Assembly (NCBI GenBank): GCA_907163375.1
Contig: CAJQUW010015384.1
Coordinates: 248,001 to 312,000 of the forward strand
Origin: Prostheceraeus crozeri
Taxonomy: Eukaryota > Platyhelminthes > Polycladida > Euryleptidae
DNA length: 64,000 nt
Reading direction: 5' to 3'
How positions within the stretch are numbered: position 1 is the first letter of the stretch; each line of letters opens with the position of its first letter. The translations under genes were made by a program, and so were the position numbers. Positions 11,996 to 24,630 of the stretch are shown in pieces. The notes beneath the pieces are model-generated. The model did not search any database and was not told the origin of the DNA. It saw nothing but the letters and a program-made list of their open reading frames with translations.

Positions 11996-12978
11996 AAAGT
12001 TCTATCTGTTTGTATGTTAGAAATAAAACAAAGTTTCAACCGTTAACAAGTTAAAAATAAAGTTTCAATAGTTTGCAAGTTAAAACTAATTTTTCACCAG
12101 TTGGCAAGTTAAGAATAAAGTTTTATCTGTTTGCATGATAGAAATAAAACAGATTTTCAACCGTTTACAAGTTAAGAATAAAGTTTCAATACTTTACAAG
12201 TTAAAAATAAAGTTTCAATAGTGTGCATGTTCAGAATAAAGTTCTATCTGTTTATATGTTAGAAATAGAATGACATTTCACCAGTTTACAAGTTAAGAAT
12301 ACAGTTCTATCTGTTTATATGTTAGAAATAGAATGAAGTTTCACCAGTTTACAAGTTAAGAATAAAGTTCTATCTGTTTGTATGTTAGAAATAAAACAAA
12401 GTTTCAACCGTTAACAAGTTAAAAATAAAGTTTTAATAGTTTGCAAGTTAAAACTAATGTTTCACCAGTTGGCAAGTTAAGAATAAAGTTTTATCTGTTT
12501 GTATGATAGAAAGAAAACAAAGTTTCAACCGTTTACAAGTTAAAAATAATGTTTCAATAGTTTACAAGTTACAAATAAAGTTTCAATAGTGTGTACGTTA
12601 GAAATAAAGTTCTATTTGTTTATATGTTAGAAATAGAATGACGTTTCACCAGTTTACAAGTTAAGAATAAAGTCCTATCTGTTTATATGTTAGAAATAAA
12701 ATGAAGTTTCATCAGTTTACAAGTTAAGAATAAAGTTCTATCTGTTTGTATGTTAGAAATAAAACAAAGTTTCAACCGTTAACAAGTTAAAAATAAAGTT
12801 TCAATAGTTTGCAAGTTAAGAATAAAGTTTCAATAGTGTGCATGTTCAGAATAAAGTTCTATCTGTTTATATGTTAGAAATAGAATGACATTTCACCAGT
12901 TTACAAGTTAAGAATAAAGTTCTATCTGTTTGTATGTTAGAAATAGAATGACGTTTCATAATTTTACAAGTTAAGAAT
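11996..12978 (+). repeat. 983-bp tandem HOR, copy 1
   Basis: This unit is 368+368+247 bp, or 32 monomers (21x29 + 11x34). It is repeated directly at 12979-13961. Anchors one unit apart: TTTCAATACTTTAC at 12184 and 13167, ACAGTTCTATC at 12301 and 13284, and AGTCCTATCTG at 12671 and 13654. I saw no difference at the anchors I compared. Confidence 0.9.
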
Positions 12979-13961
12979 AAAGTTCTATCTGTTTGTATGT
13001 TAGAAATAAAACAAAGTTTCAACCGTTAACAAGTTAAAAATAAAGTTTCAATAGTTTGCAAGTTAAAACTAATTTTTCACCAGTTGGCAAGTTAAGAATA
13101 AAGTTTTATCTGTTTGCATGATAGAAATAAAACAGATTTTCAACCGTTTACAAGTTAAGAATAAAGTTTCAATACTTTACAAGTTAAAAATAAAGTTTCA
13201 ATAGTGTGCATGTTCAGAATAAAGTTCTATCTGTTTATATGTTAGAAATAGAATGACATTTCACCAGTTTACAAGTTAAGAATACAGTTCTATCTGTTTA
13301 TATGTTAGAAATAGAATGAAGTTTCACCAGTTTACAAGTTAAGAATAAAGTTCTATCTGTTTGTATGTTAGAAATAAAACAAAGTTTCAACCGTTAACAA
13401 GTTAAAAATAAAGTTTTAATAGTTTGCAAGTTAAAACTAATGTTTCACCAGTTGGCAAGTTAAGAATAAAGTTTTATCTGTTTGTATGATAGAAAGAAAA
13501 CAAAGTTTCAACCGTTTACAAGTTAAAAATAATGTTTCAATAGTTTACAAGTTACAAATAAAGTTTCAATAGTGTGTACGTTAGAAATAAAGTTCTATTT
13601 GTTTATATGTTAGAAATAGAATGACGTTTCACCAGTTTACAAGTTAAGAATAAAGTCCTATCTGTTTATATGTTAGAAATAAAATGAAGTTTCATCAGTT
13701 TACAAGTTAAGAATAAAGTTCTATCTGTTTGTATGTTAGAAATAAAACAAAGTTTCAACCGTTAACAAGTTAAAAATAAAGTTTCAATAGTTTGCAAGTT
13801 AAGAATAAAGTTTCAATAGTGTGCATGTTCAGAATAAAGTTCTATCTGTTTATATGTTAGAAATAGAATGACATTTCACCAGTTTACAAGTTAAGAATAA
13901 AGTTCTATCTGTTTGTATGTTAGAAATAGAATGACGTTTCATAATTTTACAAGTTAAGAAT
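12979..13961 (+). repeat. 983-bp tandem HOR, copy 2
   Basis: Sister of 11996-12978. It includes the same private variants (AATTTTTCACCAG, ACAGATTTTCAACC, TCATAATTTTAC). A shortened third copy follows. Confidence 0.9.
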
Positions 13962-14513
13962 AAAGTTCTATCTGTTTGTATGTTAGAAATAAAACAAAGT
14001 TTCAACCGTTAACAAGTTAAAAATAAAGTTTCAATAGTTTGCAAGTTAAAACTAATGTTTCACCAGTTGGCAAGTTAAGAATAAAGTTTTATCTGTTTGT
14101 ATGATAGAAATAAAACAAAGTTTCAACCGTTTACAAGTTAAAAATAAAGTTTGAATGGTTTACAAGTTAAAAATAAAGTTTCAATAGTGTGCATGTTCAG
14201 AATAAAGTTCTATCTGTTTATATGTTCGAAATAGAATGACATTTCACCAGTTTACAAGTTAAGAATAAAGTTTTATCTGTTTGTATGATAGAAAGAAAAC
14301 AAAGTTTCAACCGTTTACAAGTTAAAAATAATGTTTCAATAGTTTACAAGTTACAAATAAAGTTTCAATAGTGTGTACGTTAGAAATAAAGTTCTATTTG
14401 TTTATATGTTAGAAATAGAATGACGTTTCACCAGTTTACAAGTTAAGAATAAAGTCCTATCTGTTTATATGTTAGAAATAAAATGAAGTTTCATCAGTTT
14501 ACAAGTTAAGAAT
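13962..14513 (+). repeat. Shortened HOR pair (552 bp) with a hybrid junction
   Basis: Two 368-bp units would be 736 bp, but 552 are present. At 14267 the tenth monomer of one unit is followed directly by the fifth monomer type of the next (GTTTTATCTG with GTATGATAG). Exactly 184 bp (dimer 63 plus tetramer 121) is missing. AGTCCTATCTG accordingly recurs after 799 bp (14453) and not 983. Confidence 0.87.
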
Positions 14514-17269
14514 AAAGTTCTATCTGTTTGTATGTTAGAAATAAAACAAAGTTTCAACCGTTAACAAGTTAAAAATAAAGTTTCAATAGTTTGCAAGTTA
14601 AGAATAAAGTTTCAATAGTGTGCATGTTCAGAATAAAGTTCTATCTGTTTATATGTTAGAAATAGAATGACATTTCACCAGTTTACAAGTTAAGAATAAA
14701 GTTCTATCTGTTTGTATGTTAGAAATAGAATGACGTTTCATAATTTTACAAGTTAAGAATAAAGTTCTATCTGTTTGTGTGTTAGAAATAAAACAAAGTT
14801 TCAACCGTTAACAAGTTAAAAATAAAGTTTCAATAGTTTGCAAGTTAAAACTAATGTTTCACCAGTTGGCAAGTTAAGAATAAAGTTCTATCTGTTTGTA
14901 TGTTAGAAAGAAAACAAAGTTTCAACCGTTTACAAGTTAAAAATAAAGTTTCAATAGTTTGCAAGGTAAGAATAAAGTTTCAATAGTGTGTACGATAGAA
15001 ATAAAGTTCTATTTGTTTATATGTTAGAAATAGAATAAAGTTTCACCAGTTTACAAGTTAAGAATAAAGTTCTATCTGTTTATATGTTAGAAATAAAATG
15101 AAGTTACATCAGTTTACAAGTTAAGAATAAAGTTCTATCTGTTTGTATGTTAGAAATAAAACAAAGTTTCAACCGTTAACAAGTTAAAAATAAAGTTTCA
15201 ATAGTTTGCAAGTTAAAACTAATGTTTCACCAGTTGGCAAGTTAAGAATAAAGTTTTATCTGTTTGTATGATAGAAATAAAACAAAGTTTCAACCGTTTA
15301 CAAGTTAAAAATAAAGTTTGAATGGTTTACAAGTTAAAAATAAAGTTTCAATAGTGTGCATGTTCAGAATAAAGTTCTATCTGTTTATATGTTCGAAATA
15401 GAATGACATTTCACCAGTTTACAAGTTAAGAATAAAGTTCTATCTGTTTATATGCTAGAAATGAAATGAAGTTTCATCAGTTTACAAGTTAAGAATAGAG
15501 TTCTATCTGTTTGTGTGTTAGAAATAAAACAAAGTTTCAACCGTTAACAAGTTAAAAATAAAGTTTCAATGGTTTGCAAGTTAAAACTAATGTTTCACCA
15601 GTTGGCAAGTTAAGAATAAAGTTCTATCTGTTTGTATGTTAGAAAGAAAATGAAGTTTCAACCGTTTACAAGTTAAAAATAAAGTTTCAATAGTTTGCAA
15701 GGTAAGAATAAAGTTTCAATAGTGTGTACGATAGAAATAAAGTTCTATTTGTTTATATGTTAGAAATAGAATGACGTTTCACCAGTTTACAAGTTAAGAA
15801 TAAAGTTCTATCTGTTTATATGTTAGAAATAAAATGAAGTTACATCAGTTTACAAGTTAAGAATAAAGTTCTATCTGTTTGTATGTTAGAAATAAAACAA
15901 AGTTTCAACCGTTAACAAGTTAAAAATAAAGTTTCAATAGTTTGCAAGTTAAAACTAATGTTTCACCAGTTGGCAAGTTAAGAATAAAGTTTTATCTGTT
16001 TGTATGATAGAAATAAAACAAAGTTTCAACCGTTTACAAGTTAAAAATAAAGTTTGAATGGTTTACAAGTTAAAAATAAAGTTTCAATAGTGTGCATGTT
16101 CAGAATAAAGTTCTATCTGTTTATATGTTCGAAATAGAATGACATTTCACCAGTTTACAAGTTAAGAATAAAGTTCTATCTGTTTATATGCTAGAAATGA
16201 AATGAAGTTTCATCAGTTTACAAGTTAAGAATAGAGTTCTATCTGTTTGTGTGTTAGAAATAAAACAAAGTTTCAACCGTTAACAAGTTAAAAATAAAGT
16301 TTCAATAGTTTGCAAGTTAAAACGAATGTTTCAATAGTGCGTATGTTAAGAATAAAGTTTTATCTGTTTGTATGTTAGAAATAAAACAAAGTTTCAACCG
16401 TTTACAAGTTAAAAATAAAGTTTCAATAGTTTACAAGTTACAAATAAAGTTTCAATAGTGTGTACGTTAGAAATAAAGTTCTATTTGTTTATATGTTAGA
16501 AATAGAATGACGTTTCACCAGTTACAAGTTAAGAATAAAGTTCTATCTGTTTATATGTTAGAAATAAAATGAAGTTTCATCAGTTTACAAGTTAAGACTA
16601 AAGTTTTATCTGTTTGTATGTTAGAAATAAAACAAAGTTTCAACCGTTAACAAGTTAAAAATAAAGTTTCAATAGTTTGCAAGTTAAGAATAAAGTTTCA
16701 ATAGTGTGTACGATAGAAATAAAGTTCTATTTGTTTATATGTTAGAAATAGAATAAAGTTTCACCAGTTTACAAGTTAAGAATAAAGTTCTATCTGTTTA
16801 TATGTTAGAAATAAAATGAAGTTACATCAGTTTACAAGTTAAGAATAAAGTTCTATCTGTTTGTATGTTAGAAATAAAACAAAGTTTCAACCGTTAACAA
16901 GTTAAAAATAAAGTTTCAATAGTTTGCAAGTTAAAACTAATTTTTCACCAGTTGGCAAGTTAAGAATAAAGTTTTATCTGTTTGCATGATAGAAATAAAA
17001 CAGAGTTTCAACCGTTTACAAGTTAAGAATAAAGTTTCAATACTTTACAAGTTAAAAATAAAGTTTCAATAGTGTGCATGTTCAGAATAAAGTTCTATCT
17101 GTTTATATGTTAGAAATAGAATGACATTTCACCAGTTTACAAGTTAAGAATAAAGTTCTATCTGTTTGTATGTTAGAAATAGAATGAAGTTTCATAATTT
17201 TACAAGTTAAGAATAAAGTTCTATCTGTTTGTATGTTAGAAATAAAACAAAGTTTCAACCGTTAACAAG

Positions 17270-17943
17270 TTAAAAATAAAGTTTCAATAGTTTACAAGTT
17301 ACAAATAAAGTTTCAATAGTGTGTACGTTAGAAATAAAGTTCTATTTATTTACATGTTAGAAATAGAAAGACGTTTCACCAGTTTACAAGTTAAGAATAA
17401 AGTTCTATCTTTTTATATGCTAGAAATAAAATGAAGTTTCAACCGTTAACAAGTTAAAAATAAAGTTTCAATAGTTTGCAAGTTAAAACTAATGTTTCAA
17501 TAGTGCGTATGTTAAGAATAAAGTTTTATCTGTTTGTATGTTAGAAATAAAATGAAGCTTCACCTGTTTACAAGCTAAGAATAAAGTTTTATCTGCTTGT
17601 ATGTCAGAAATGAAATAAAGTTTCACCAGTTTAAGAGTTAAAAATAAAGTTTCAATAGTGTGTATGTTAAGAATAAAGTTCTATCTGTTTATATGTTAGA
17701 AATAGAATGAAGTTTCACCAGTTTACAAGTTAAGAATAAAGTTCTATCTTTTTGTATGTTAGAAATAAAGTTCTATCTGTTTATATGTTAGAAATAAAAA
17801 ATGAAGGTTCACCAATTTACAAGTTAAGAATAAAGTTTATCTGCTTGTATGTCAGAAATGAAATAAAGTTTCACCAGTTTAAAAGTTAAAAATAAAGTTT
17901 CAATAATGTGTACGTTAGAAATAAAGTTTCAACCGTTTACAAG
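17270..17943 (+). repeat. 674-bp tandem duplication, copy 1
   Basis: This is repeated at 17944-18617. Anchors: TCTATTTATTTACATG at 17341 and 18015, and TGAAGGTTCACC at 17802 and 18476. It contains the 36-bp monomer and a shared 1-bp loss (AAAGTTTATCTGC against AAAGTTTTATCTGC elsewhere). The length fits 22 monomers: 15x29 + 7x34 with those two length changes. Confidence 0.88.
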
Positions 17944-18617
17944 TTAAAAATAAAGTTTCAATAGTTTACAAGTTACAAATAAAGTTTCAATAGTGTGTAC
18001 GTTAGAAATAAAGTTCTATTTATTTACATGTTAGAAATAGAAAGACGTTTCACCAGTTTACAAGTTAGGAATAAAGTTCTATCTTTTTATATGCTAGAAA
18101 TAAAATGAAGTTTCAACCGTTAACAAGTTAAAAATAAAGTTTCAATAGTTTGCAAGTTAAAACTAATGTTTCAATAGTGCGTATGTTAAGAATAAAGTTT
18201 TATCTGTTTGTATGTTAGAAATAAAATGAAGCTTCACCTGTTTACAAGCTAAGAATAAAGTTTTATCTGCTTGTATGTCAGAAATGAAATAAAGTTTCAC
18301 CAGTTTAAGAGTTAAAAATAAAGTTTCAATAGTGTGTATGTTAAGAATAAAGTTCTATCTGTTTATATGTTAGAAATAGAATGAAGTTTCACCAGTTTAC
18401 AAGTTAAGAATAAAGTTCTATCTGTTTGTATGTTAGAAATAAAGTTCTATCTGTTTATATGTTAGAAATAAAAAATGAAGGTTCACCAATTTACAAGTTA
18501 AGAATAAAGTTTATCTGCTTGTATGTCAGAAATGAAATAAAGTTTCACCAGTCTAAAAGTTAAAAATAAAGTTTCAATAATGTGTACGTTAGAAATAAAG
18601 TTTCAACCGTTTACAAG
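17944..18617 (+). repeat. 674-bp tandem duplication, copy 2
   Basis: Differences from copy 1 that I noticed: GTTAGGAATAAAG near 18064 for GTTAAGAATAAAG, CAGTCTAAAAG near 18548 for CAGTTTAAAAG, and TCTGTTTGTATG near 18422 where copy 1 has TCTTTTTGTATG. That is about 99.5% identity. Confidence 0.88.
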
Positions 18618-18899
18618 TTAAAAATAAAGTTTCAATAGTTTACAAGTTCAGAATAAAGTTTCAATAGTGTGTATGTTAAGAATAAAGTTTTATCTGTTTG
18701 TATGTTAGAAATAAAATGAAGCTTCACCTGTTTACAAGCTAAGAATAAAGTTTTATCTGCTTGTATGTCAGAAATGAAATAAAGTTTCATCAGTTTACAA
18801 GTTAAGAATAAAGTTTCAATAGTTTACAAGTTACAAATAAAGTTTCAATAGTGTGTACGTTAGAAATAAAGTTCTATTTGTTTATATGTTAGAAATAGA

Positions 18900-20775
18900 A
18901 TGACGTTTCACCAGTTTACAAGTTAAGAATAAAGTTCTATCTGTTTATATGCTAGAAATGAAATGAAGTTTCATCAGTTTACAAGTTAAGAATAGAGTTC
19001 TATCTGTTTGTGTGTTAGAAATAAAACAAAGTTTCAACCGTTAACAAGTTAAAAATAAAGTTTCAATAGTTTGCAAGTTAAAACTAATGTTTCACCAGTT
19101 GGCAAGTTAAGAATAAAGTTCTATCTGTTTGTATGTTAGAAAGAAAACAAAGTTTCAACCGTTTACAAGTTAAAAATAAAGTTTCAATAGTTTGCAAGGT
19201 AAGAATAAAGTTTCAATAGTGTGTACGATAGAAATAAAGTTCTATTTGTTTATATGTTAGAAATAGAATGACGTTTCACCAGTTTACAAGTTAAGAATAA
19301 AGTTCTATCTGTTTATATGTTAGAAATAAAATGAAGTTACATCAGTTTACAAGTTAAGAATAAAGTTCTATCTGTTTGTATGTTAGAAATAAAACAAAGT
19401 TTCAACCGTTAACAAGTTAAAAATAAAGTTTCAATAGTTTGCAAGTTAAAACTAATGTTTCACCAGTTGGCAAGTTAAGAATAGAGTTTTATCTGTTTGT
19501 ATGATAGAAATAAAACAAAGTTTCAACCGTTTACAAGTTAAAAATAAAGTTTGAATGGTTTACAAGTTAAAAATAAAGTTTCAATAGTGTGCATGTTCAG
19601 AATAAAGTTCTATCTGTTTATATGTTCGAAATAGAATGACATTTCACCAGTTTACAAGTTAAGAATAAAGTTCTATCTGTTTATATGCTAGAAATGAAAT
19701 GAAGTTTCATCAGTTTACAAGTTAAGAATAGAGTTCTATCTGTTTGTGTGTTAGAAATAAAACAAAGTTTCAACCGTTAACAAGTTAAAAATAAAGTTTC
19801 AATAGTTTGCAAGTTAAAACTAATGTTTCAATAGTGCGTATGTTAAGAATAAAGTTTTATCTGTTTGTATGTTAGAAATAAAACAAAGTTTCAACCGTTT
19901 ACAAGTTAAAAATAAAGTTTCAATAGTTTACAAGTTACAAATAAAGTTTCAATAGTGTGTACGTTAGAAATAAAGTTCTATTTGTTTATATGTTAGAAAT
20001 AGAATGACGTTTCACCAGTTTACAAGTTAAGAATAAAGTTCTATCTGTTTATATGTTAGAAATAAAATGAAGTTTCATCAGTTTACAAGTTAAGACTAAA
20101 GTTTTATCTGTTTGTATGTTAGAAATAAAACAAAGTTTCAACCGTTAACAAGTTAAAAATAAAGTTTCAATAGTTTGCAAGTTAAGAATAAAGTTTCAAT
20201 AGTGTGTACGATAGAAATAAAGTTCTATTTGTTTATATGTTAGAAATAGAATAAAGTTTCACCAGTTTACAAGTTAAGAATAAAGTTCTATCTGTTTATA
20301 TGTTAGAAATAAAATGAAGTTACATCAGTTTACAAGTTAAGAATAAAGTTCTATCTGTTTGTATGTTAGAAATAAAACAAAGTTTCAACCGTTAACAAGT
20401 TAAAAATAAAGTTTCAATAGTTTGCAAGTTAAAACTAATTTTTCACCAGTTGGCAAGTTAAGAATAAAGTTTTATCTGTTTGCATGATAGAAATAAAACA
20501 GAGTTTCAACCGTTTACAAGTTAAGAATAAAGTTTCAATACTTTACAAGTTAAAAATAAAGTTTCAATAGTGTGCATGTTCAGAATAAAGTTCTATCTGT
20601 TTATATGTTAGAAATAGAATGACATTTCACCAGTTTACAAGTTAAGAATAAAGTTCTATCTGTTTGTATGTTAGAAATAGAATGAAGTTTCATAATTTTA
20701 CAAGTTAAGAATAAAGTTCTATCTGTTTGTATGTTAGAAATAAAACAAAGTTTCAACCGTTAACAAGTTAAAAAT
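18900..20775 (+). repeat. Second copy of the 15.4-17.3 kb HOR block (offset about 3.5 kb)
   Basis: About 18900-20775 repeats about 15403-17278. The offset is 3497 bp up to the lost T near 16520 and 3498 bp after it. Anchors: GCAAGGTAAG near 15695 and 19192, TTTGAATGG at 16053 and 19550, and TTTCAATACTTTAC at 17035 and 20533. The one-base step independently confirms that the 16520 loss happened in the left copy only. Confidence 0.87.
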
Positions 20776-23700
20776 AAAGTTTCAATAGTTTGCAAGTTAA
20801 AACTAATGTTTCACCAGTTGGCAAGTTAAGAATAAAGTTTTATCTGTTTGTATGATAGAAAGAAAACAAAGTTTCAACCGTTTACAAGTTAAAAATAAAG
20901 TTTCAATAGTTTACAAGTTACAAATAAAGTTTCAATAGTGTGTACGTTAGAAATAAAGTTCTATTTATTTACATGTTAGAAATAGAAAGACGTTTCACCA
21001 GTTTACAAGTTAAGAATAAAGTTCTATCTTTTTATATGCTAGAAATAAAATGAAGTTTCAAACGTTAACAAGTTAAAAATAAAGTTTCAATAGTTTGCAA
21101 GTTAAAACTAATGTTTCAATAGTGCGTATGTTAAGAATAAAGTTTTATCTGTTTGTATTTTAGAAATAAAATGAAGCTTCACCTGTTTACAAGCTAAGAA
21201 TAAAGTTTTATCTGCTTGTATGTCAGAAATGAAATAAATTTTCACCAGTTTAAGAGTTAAAAATAAAGTTTCAATAGTGTGTATGTTAAGAATAAAGTTC
21301 TATCTGTTTATATGTTAGAAATAGAATGAAGTTTCACCAGTTTACAAGTTAAGAATAAAGTTCTATCTGTTTGTATGTTAGAAATAAAGTTCTATCTGTT
21401 TATATGTTAGAAATAAAAAATGAAGGTTCACCAATTTACAAGTTAAGAATAAAGTTTATCTGCTTGTATGTCAGAAATGAAATAAAGTTTCACCAGTTTA
21501 AAAGTTAAAAATAAAGTTTCAATAATGTGTACGTTAGAAATAAAGTTTCAACCGTTTACAAGTTAAAAATAAAGTTTCAATAGTTTACAAGTTCAGAATA
21601 AAGTTTCAATAGTGTGTATGTTAAGAATAAAGTTTTATCTGTTTGTATGTTAGAAATAAAATGAAGCTTCACCTGTTTACAAGCTAAGAATAAAGTTTTA
21701 TCTGCTTGTATGTCAGAAATGAAATAAAGTTTCACCAGTTTAAGAGTTAAAAATAAAGTTTCAATAGTGTGTACGTTAGAAATAAAGTTCTATTTGTTTA
21801 TATGTTAGAAATAGAATGACGTTTCACCAGTTTACAAGTTAAGAATAAAGTTCTATCTGTTTATATGTTAGAAATAAAATGAAGTTTCATCAGTTTACAA
21901 GTTAAGACTAAAGTTCTATCTGTTTGTATGTTAGAAATAAAACAAAGTTTGACCGTTAACAAGTTAAAAATAAAGTTTCAATAGTTTGCAAGTTAAGAAT
22001 AAAGTTTCAATAGTGTGTACGATAGAAATAAAGTTCTATTTGTTTATATGTTAGAAATAGAATGAAGTTTCACCAGTTTACAAGTTAAGAATAAAGTTCT
22101 ATCTGTTTATATGTTAGAAATAAAATGAAGTTACATCAGTTTACAAGTTAAGAGTAAAGTTCTATCTGTTTGTATGTTAGAAATAAAACAAAGTTTCAAC
22201 CGTTAACAAGTTAAAAACAAAGTTTCAATAGTTTCCAAGTTAAAACTAATGTTTCACCAGTTGGCAAGTTAAGAATAAAGTTTTATCTGTTTGTATGATA
22301 GAAAGAAAACAAAGTTTCAACCGTTTACAAGTTAAAAATAAAGTTTCAATAGTTTACAAGTTACAAATAAAGTTTCAATAGTGTGTACGTTAGAAATAAA
22401 GTTCTATTTGTTTATATGTTAGAAATAGAATGACGTTTCACCAGTTTACAAGTTAAGAATAAAGTTCTATCTGTTTATATGTTAGAAATGAAATGAAGTT
22501 TCATCAGTTTACAAGTTAAGACTAAAGTTTTATCTGTTTGTATGTTAGAAATAAAACAAAGTTTCAACCGTTAACAAGTTAAAAATAAAGTTTCAATAGT
22601 TTGCAAGTTAAGAATAAAGTTTCAATAGTGTGTACGATAGAAATAAAGTTCTATTTGTTTATATGTTAGAAATAGAATGAAGTTTCACCAGTTTACAAGT
22701 TAAGAATAAAGTTCTATCTGTTTATATGTTAGAAATAAAATGAAGTTACATCAGTTTACAAGTTAAGAGTAAAGTTCTATCTGTTTGTATGTTAGAAATA
22801 AAACAAAGTTTCAACCGTTAACAAGTTAAAAATAAAGTTTCAATAGTTTGCAAGTTAAAACTAATGTTTCACCAGTTGGCAAGTTAAGAATAAAGTTTTA
22901 TCTGTTTGTATGATAGAGATAAAACAAAGTTTCAACCGTTTACAAGTTAAAAATAAAGTTTCAATGGTTTACAAGTTAAAAATAAAGTTTCAATAGTGTG
23001 CATGTTCAGAATAAAGTTCTATCTGTTTATATGTTAGAAATAGAATGACATTTCAACAGTTTACAAGTTAAGAATAAAGTTCTATCTGTTTATATGCTAG
23101 AAATAAAATGAAGTTTCATCAGTTTACAAGTTAAGAATAGAGTTCTATCTGTTTGTATGTTAGAAATAAAACAAAGTTTCAACCGTTAACAAGTTAAAAA
23201 TAAAGTTTCAATAGTTTGCAAGTTAAAACTAATGTTTCAATAGTGCGTATGTTAAGAATAAAGTTTTATCTGTTTGTATGTTAGAAATAAAATGAAGCTT
23301 CACCTGTTTACAAGCTAAGAATAAAGTTTTATCTGCTTGTATGTCAGAAATGAAATAAAGTTTCACCAGTTTAAGAGTTAAAAATAAAGTTTCAATAGTG
23401 TGTATGTTAAGAATAAAGTTCTATCTGTTTATATGTTAGAAATAAAAAATGAAGGTTCACCAATTTACAAGTTAAGAATAAACTTTTATCTGCTTGTATG
23501 TCAGAAATGAAATAAAGTTTCACCAGTTTAAAAGTTAAAAATAAAGTTTCAATAATGTGTACGTTAGAAATAAAGTTTCAACCGTTTACAAGTTAAAAAT
23601 AAAGTTTCAATAGTTTACAAGTTCAGAATAAAGTTTCAATAGTGTGTATATTAAGAATAAAGTTTTATCTGTTTGTATGTTAGAAATAGAATGAAGTTTT

Positions 23701-24630
23701 ATCAGTTTACAAGTTAAGAATAAAGTTCTATCTGTTTGTATGTTAGAAATAAAACAAAGTTTCAACCGTTAACAAGTTAAAAATAAAGTTTCAATAGTTT
23801 GCAAGTTAAAACTAATGTTTCAATAGTGCATATGTTAAGAAAAAAGTTTTATCTGTTTGTATGTTAGAAATAGAATGAAGTTTCACCAGTTTACAAGCTA
23901 AGAATAAAGTTCTATCTGTTTATATGTTAGAAATAAAATGAAGTTTCATGAGTTTACAAGTTAAGAATAAAGTTTCAATAGTTTACAAGTTACAAATAAA
24001 GTTTCAATAGTGTGTACGTTAGAAATAAAGTTCTATTTGTTTATATGTTAGAAATAGAATGACGTTTCAACCGTTTACAAGTTAAAAATAAAGTTTCAAT
24101 AGTTTACAAGTTCAGAATAAAGTTTCAATAGTGTGTATGTTAAGAATAAAGTTTTATCTGTTTGTATGTTAGAAATAGAATGAAGTTTCATCAGTTTACA
24201 AGTTAAGAATAAAGTTCTATCTGTCTGTATGTTAGAAATAAAATGAATTTACATCAGTTTACAAGTTAAGAATAAAGTTCTATCTGTTTGTATGTTAGAA
24301 ATAAAACAAAGTTTCAACCGTTAACAAGTTAAAAATAAAGTTTCAATAGTTTGCAAGTTAAAACTTATGTTTCACCAGTTGGCAAGTTAAGAATAAAGTT
24401 TTATCTGTTTGTATGATAGAAATAAAACAAAGTTTCAACCGTTTACAAGTTAAAAATAAAGTTTCAATAGTTTACAAGTTACAAATAAAGTTTCAATAGT
24501 GTGTACGTTAGAAATAAAGTTCTATTTGTTTATATGTTAGAAATAGAATGACGTTTCACCAGTTTACAAGTTAAGAATAAAGTTCTATCTGTTTATATGT
24601 TAGAAATAAAATGAAGTTTCATCAGTTTAC
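20260..24630 (+). repeat. Long block copied 10.4-10.7 kb downstream, copy 1
   Basis: It matches about 30620-35290. The offset is 10361 bp in the first part (TTTCAATACTTTAC 20533 and 30894; TCTATTTATTTACATG 20960 and 31321; TGAAGG 21421 and 31782). It is 10666 bp after about 21771 (TTTGACCGTTAAC 21948 and 32614; TGAAGG 23450 and 34116; CTGTCTGTATG 24221 and 34887). The 305-bp step is two tetramers plus one dimer. Confidence 0.8.
20776..20896 (+). repeat. 121-bp tetramer present here, absent from the sister block
   Basis: Relative to the left sister, four monomers (29+29+29+34) lie here between the ACCGTTAAC monomer and the GTTACAAAT monomer. They move the offset from 3498 to 3619 bp, confirmed by TCTATTTATTTACATG at 17341 and 20960 and by TGAAGG at 17802 and 21421. 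It could be a gain here or a loss in the left copy. Confidence 0.83.

Larger units (their letters stand above)
8558..17214 (+). repeat. Strictly registered 368/247-bp higher-order repeat array
   Basis: Unit starts, each AAAGTTCTATCTG or AGAGTTCTATCTG just before the ACCGTTAAC monomer, fall in an exact register. One 247-bp unit starts at 8558. Eight 368-bp units follow from 8805 to 11748, then 247, 368, 368, 247, 368, 368, 247, a 552-bp shortened pair, 247, four of 368, one of 367 and 247, ending with a 368-bp unit at 16847-17214. The sum closes exactly. The 367 comes from one lost T in CACCAGTTACAAG near 16520. The trimer and the 36-bp monomer of the flanks are absent here. Confidence 0.9.
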
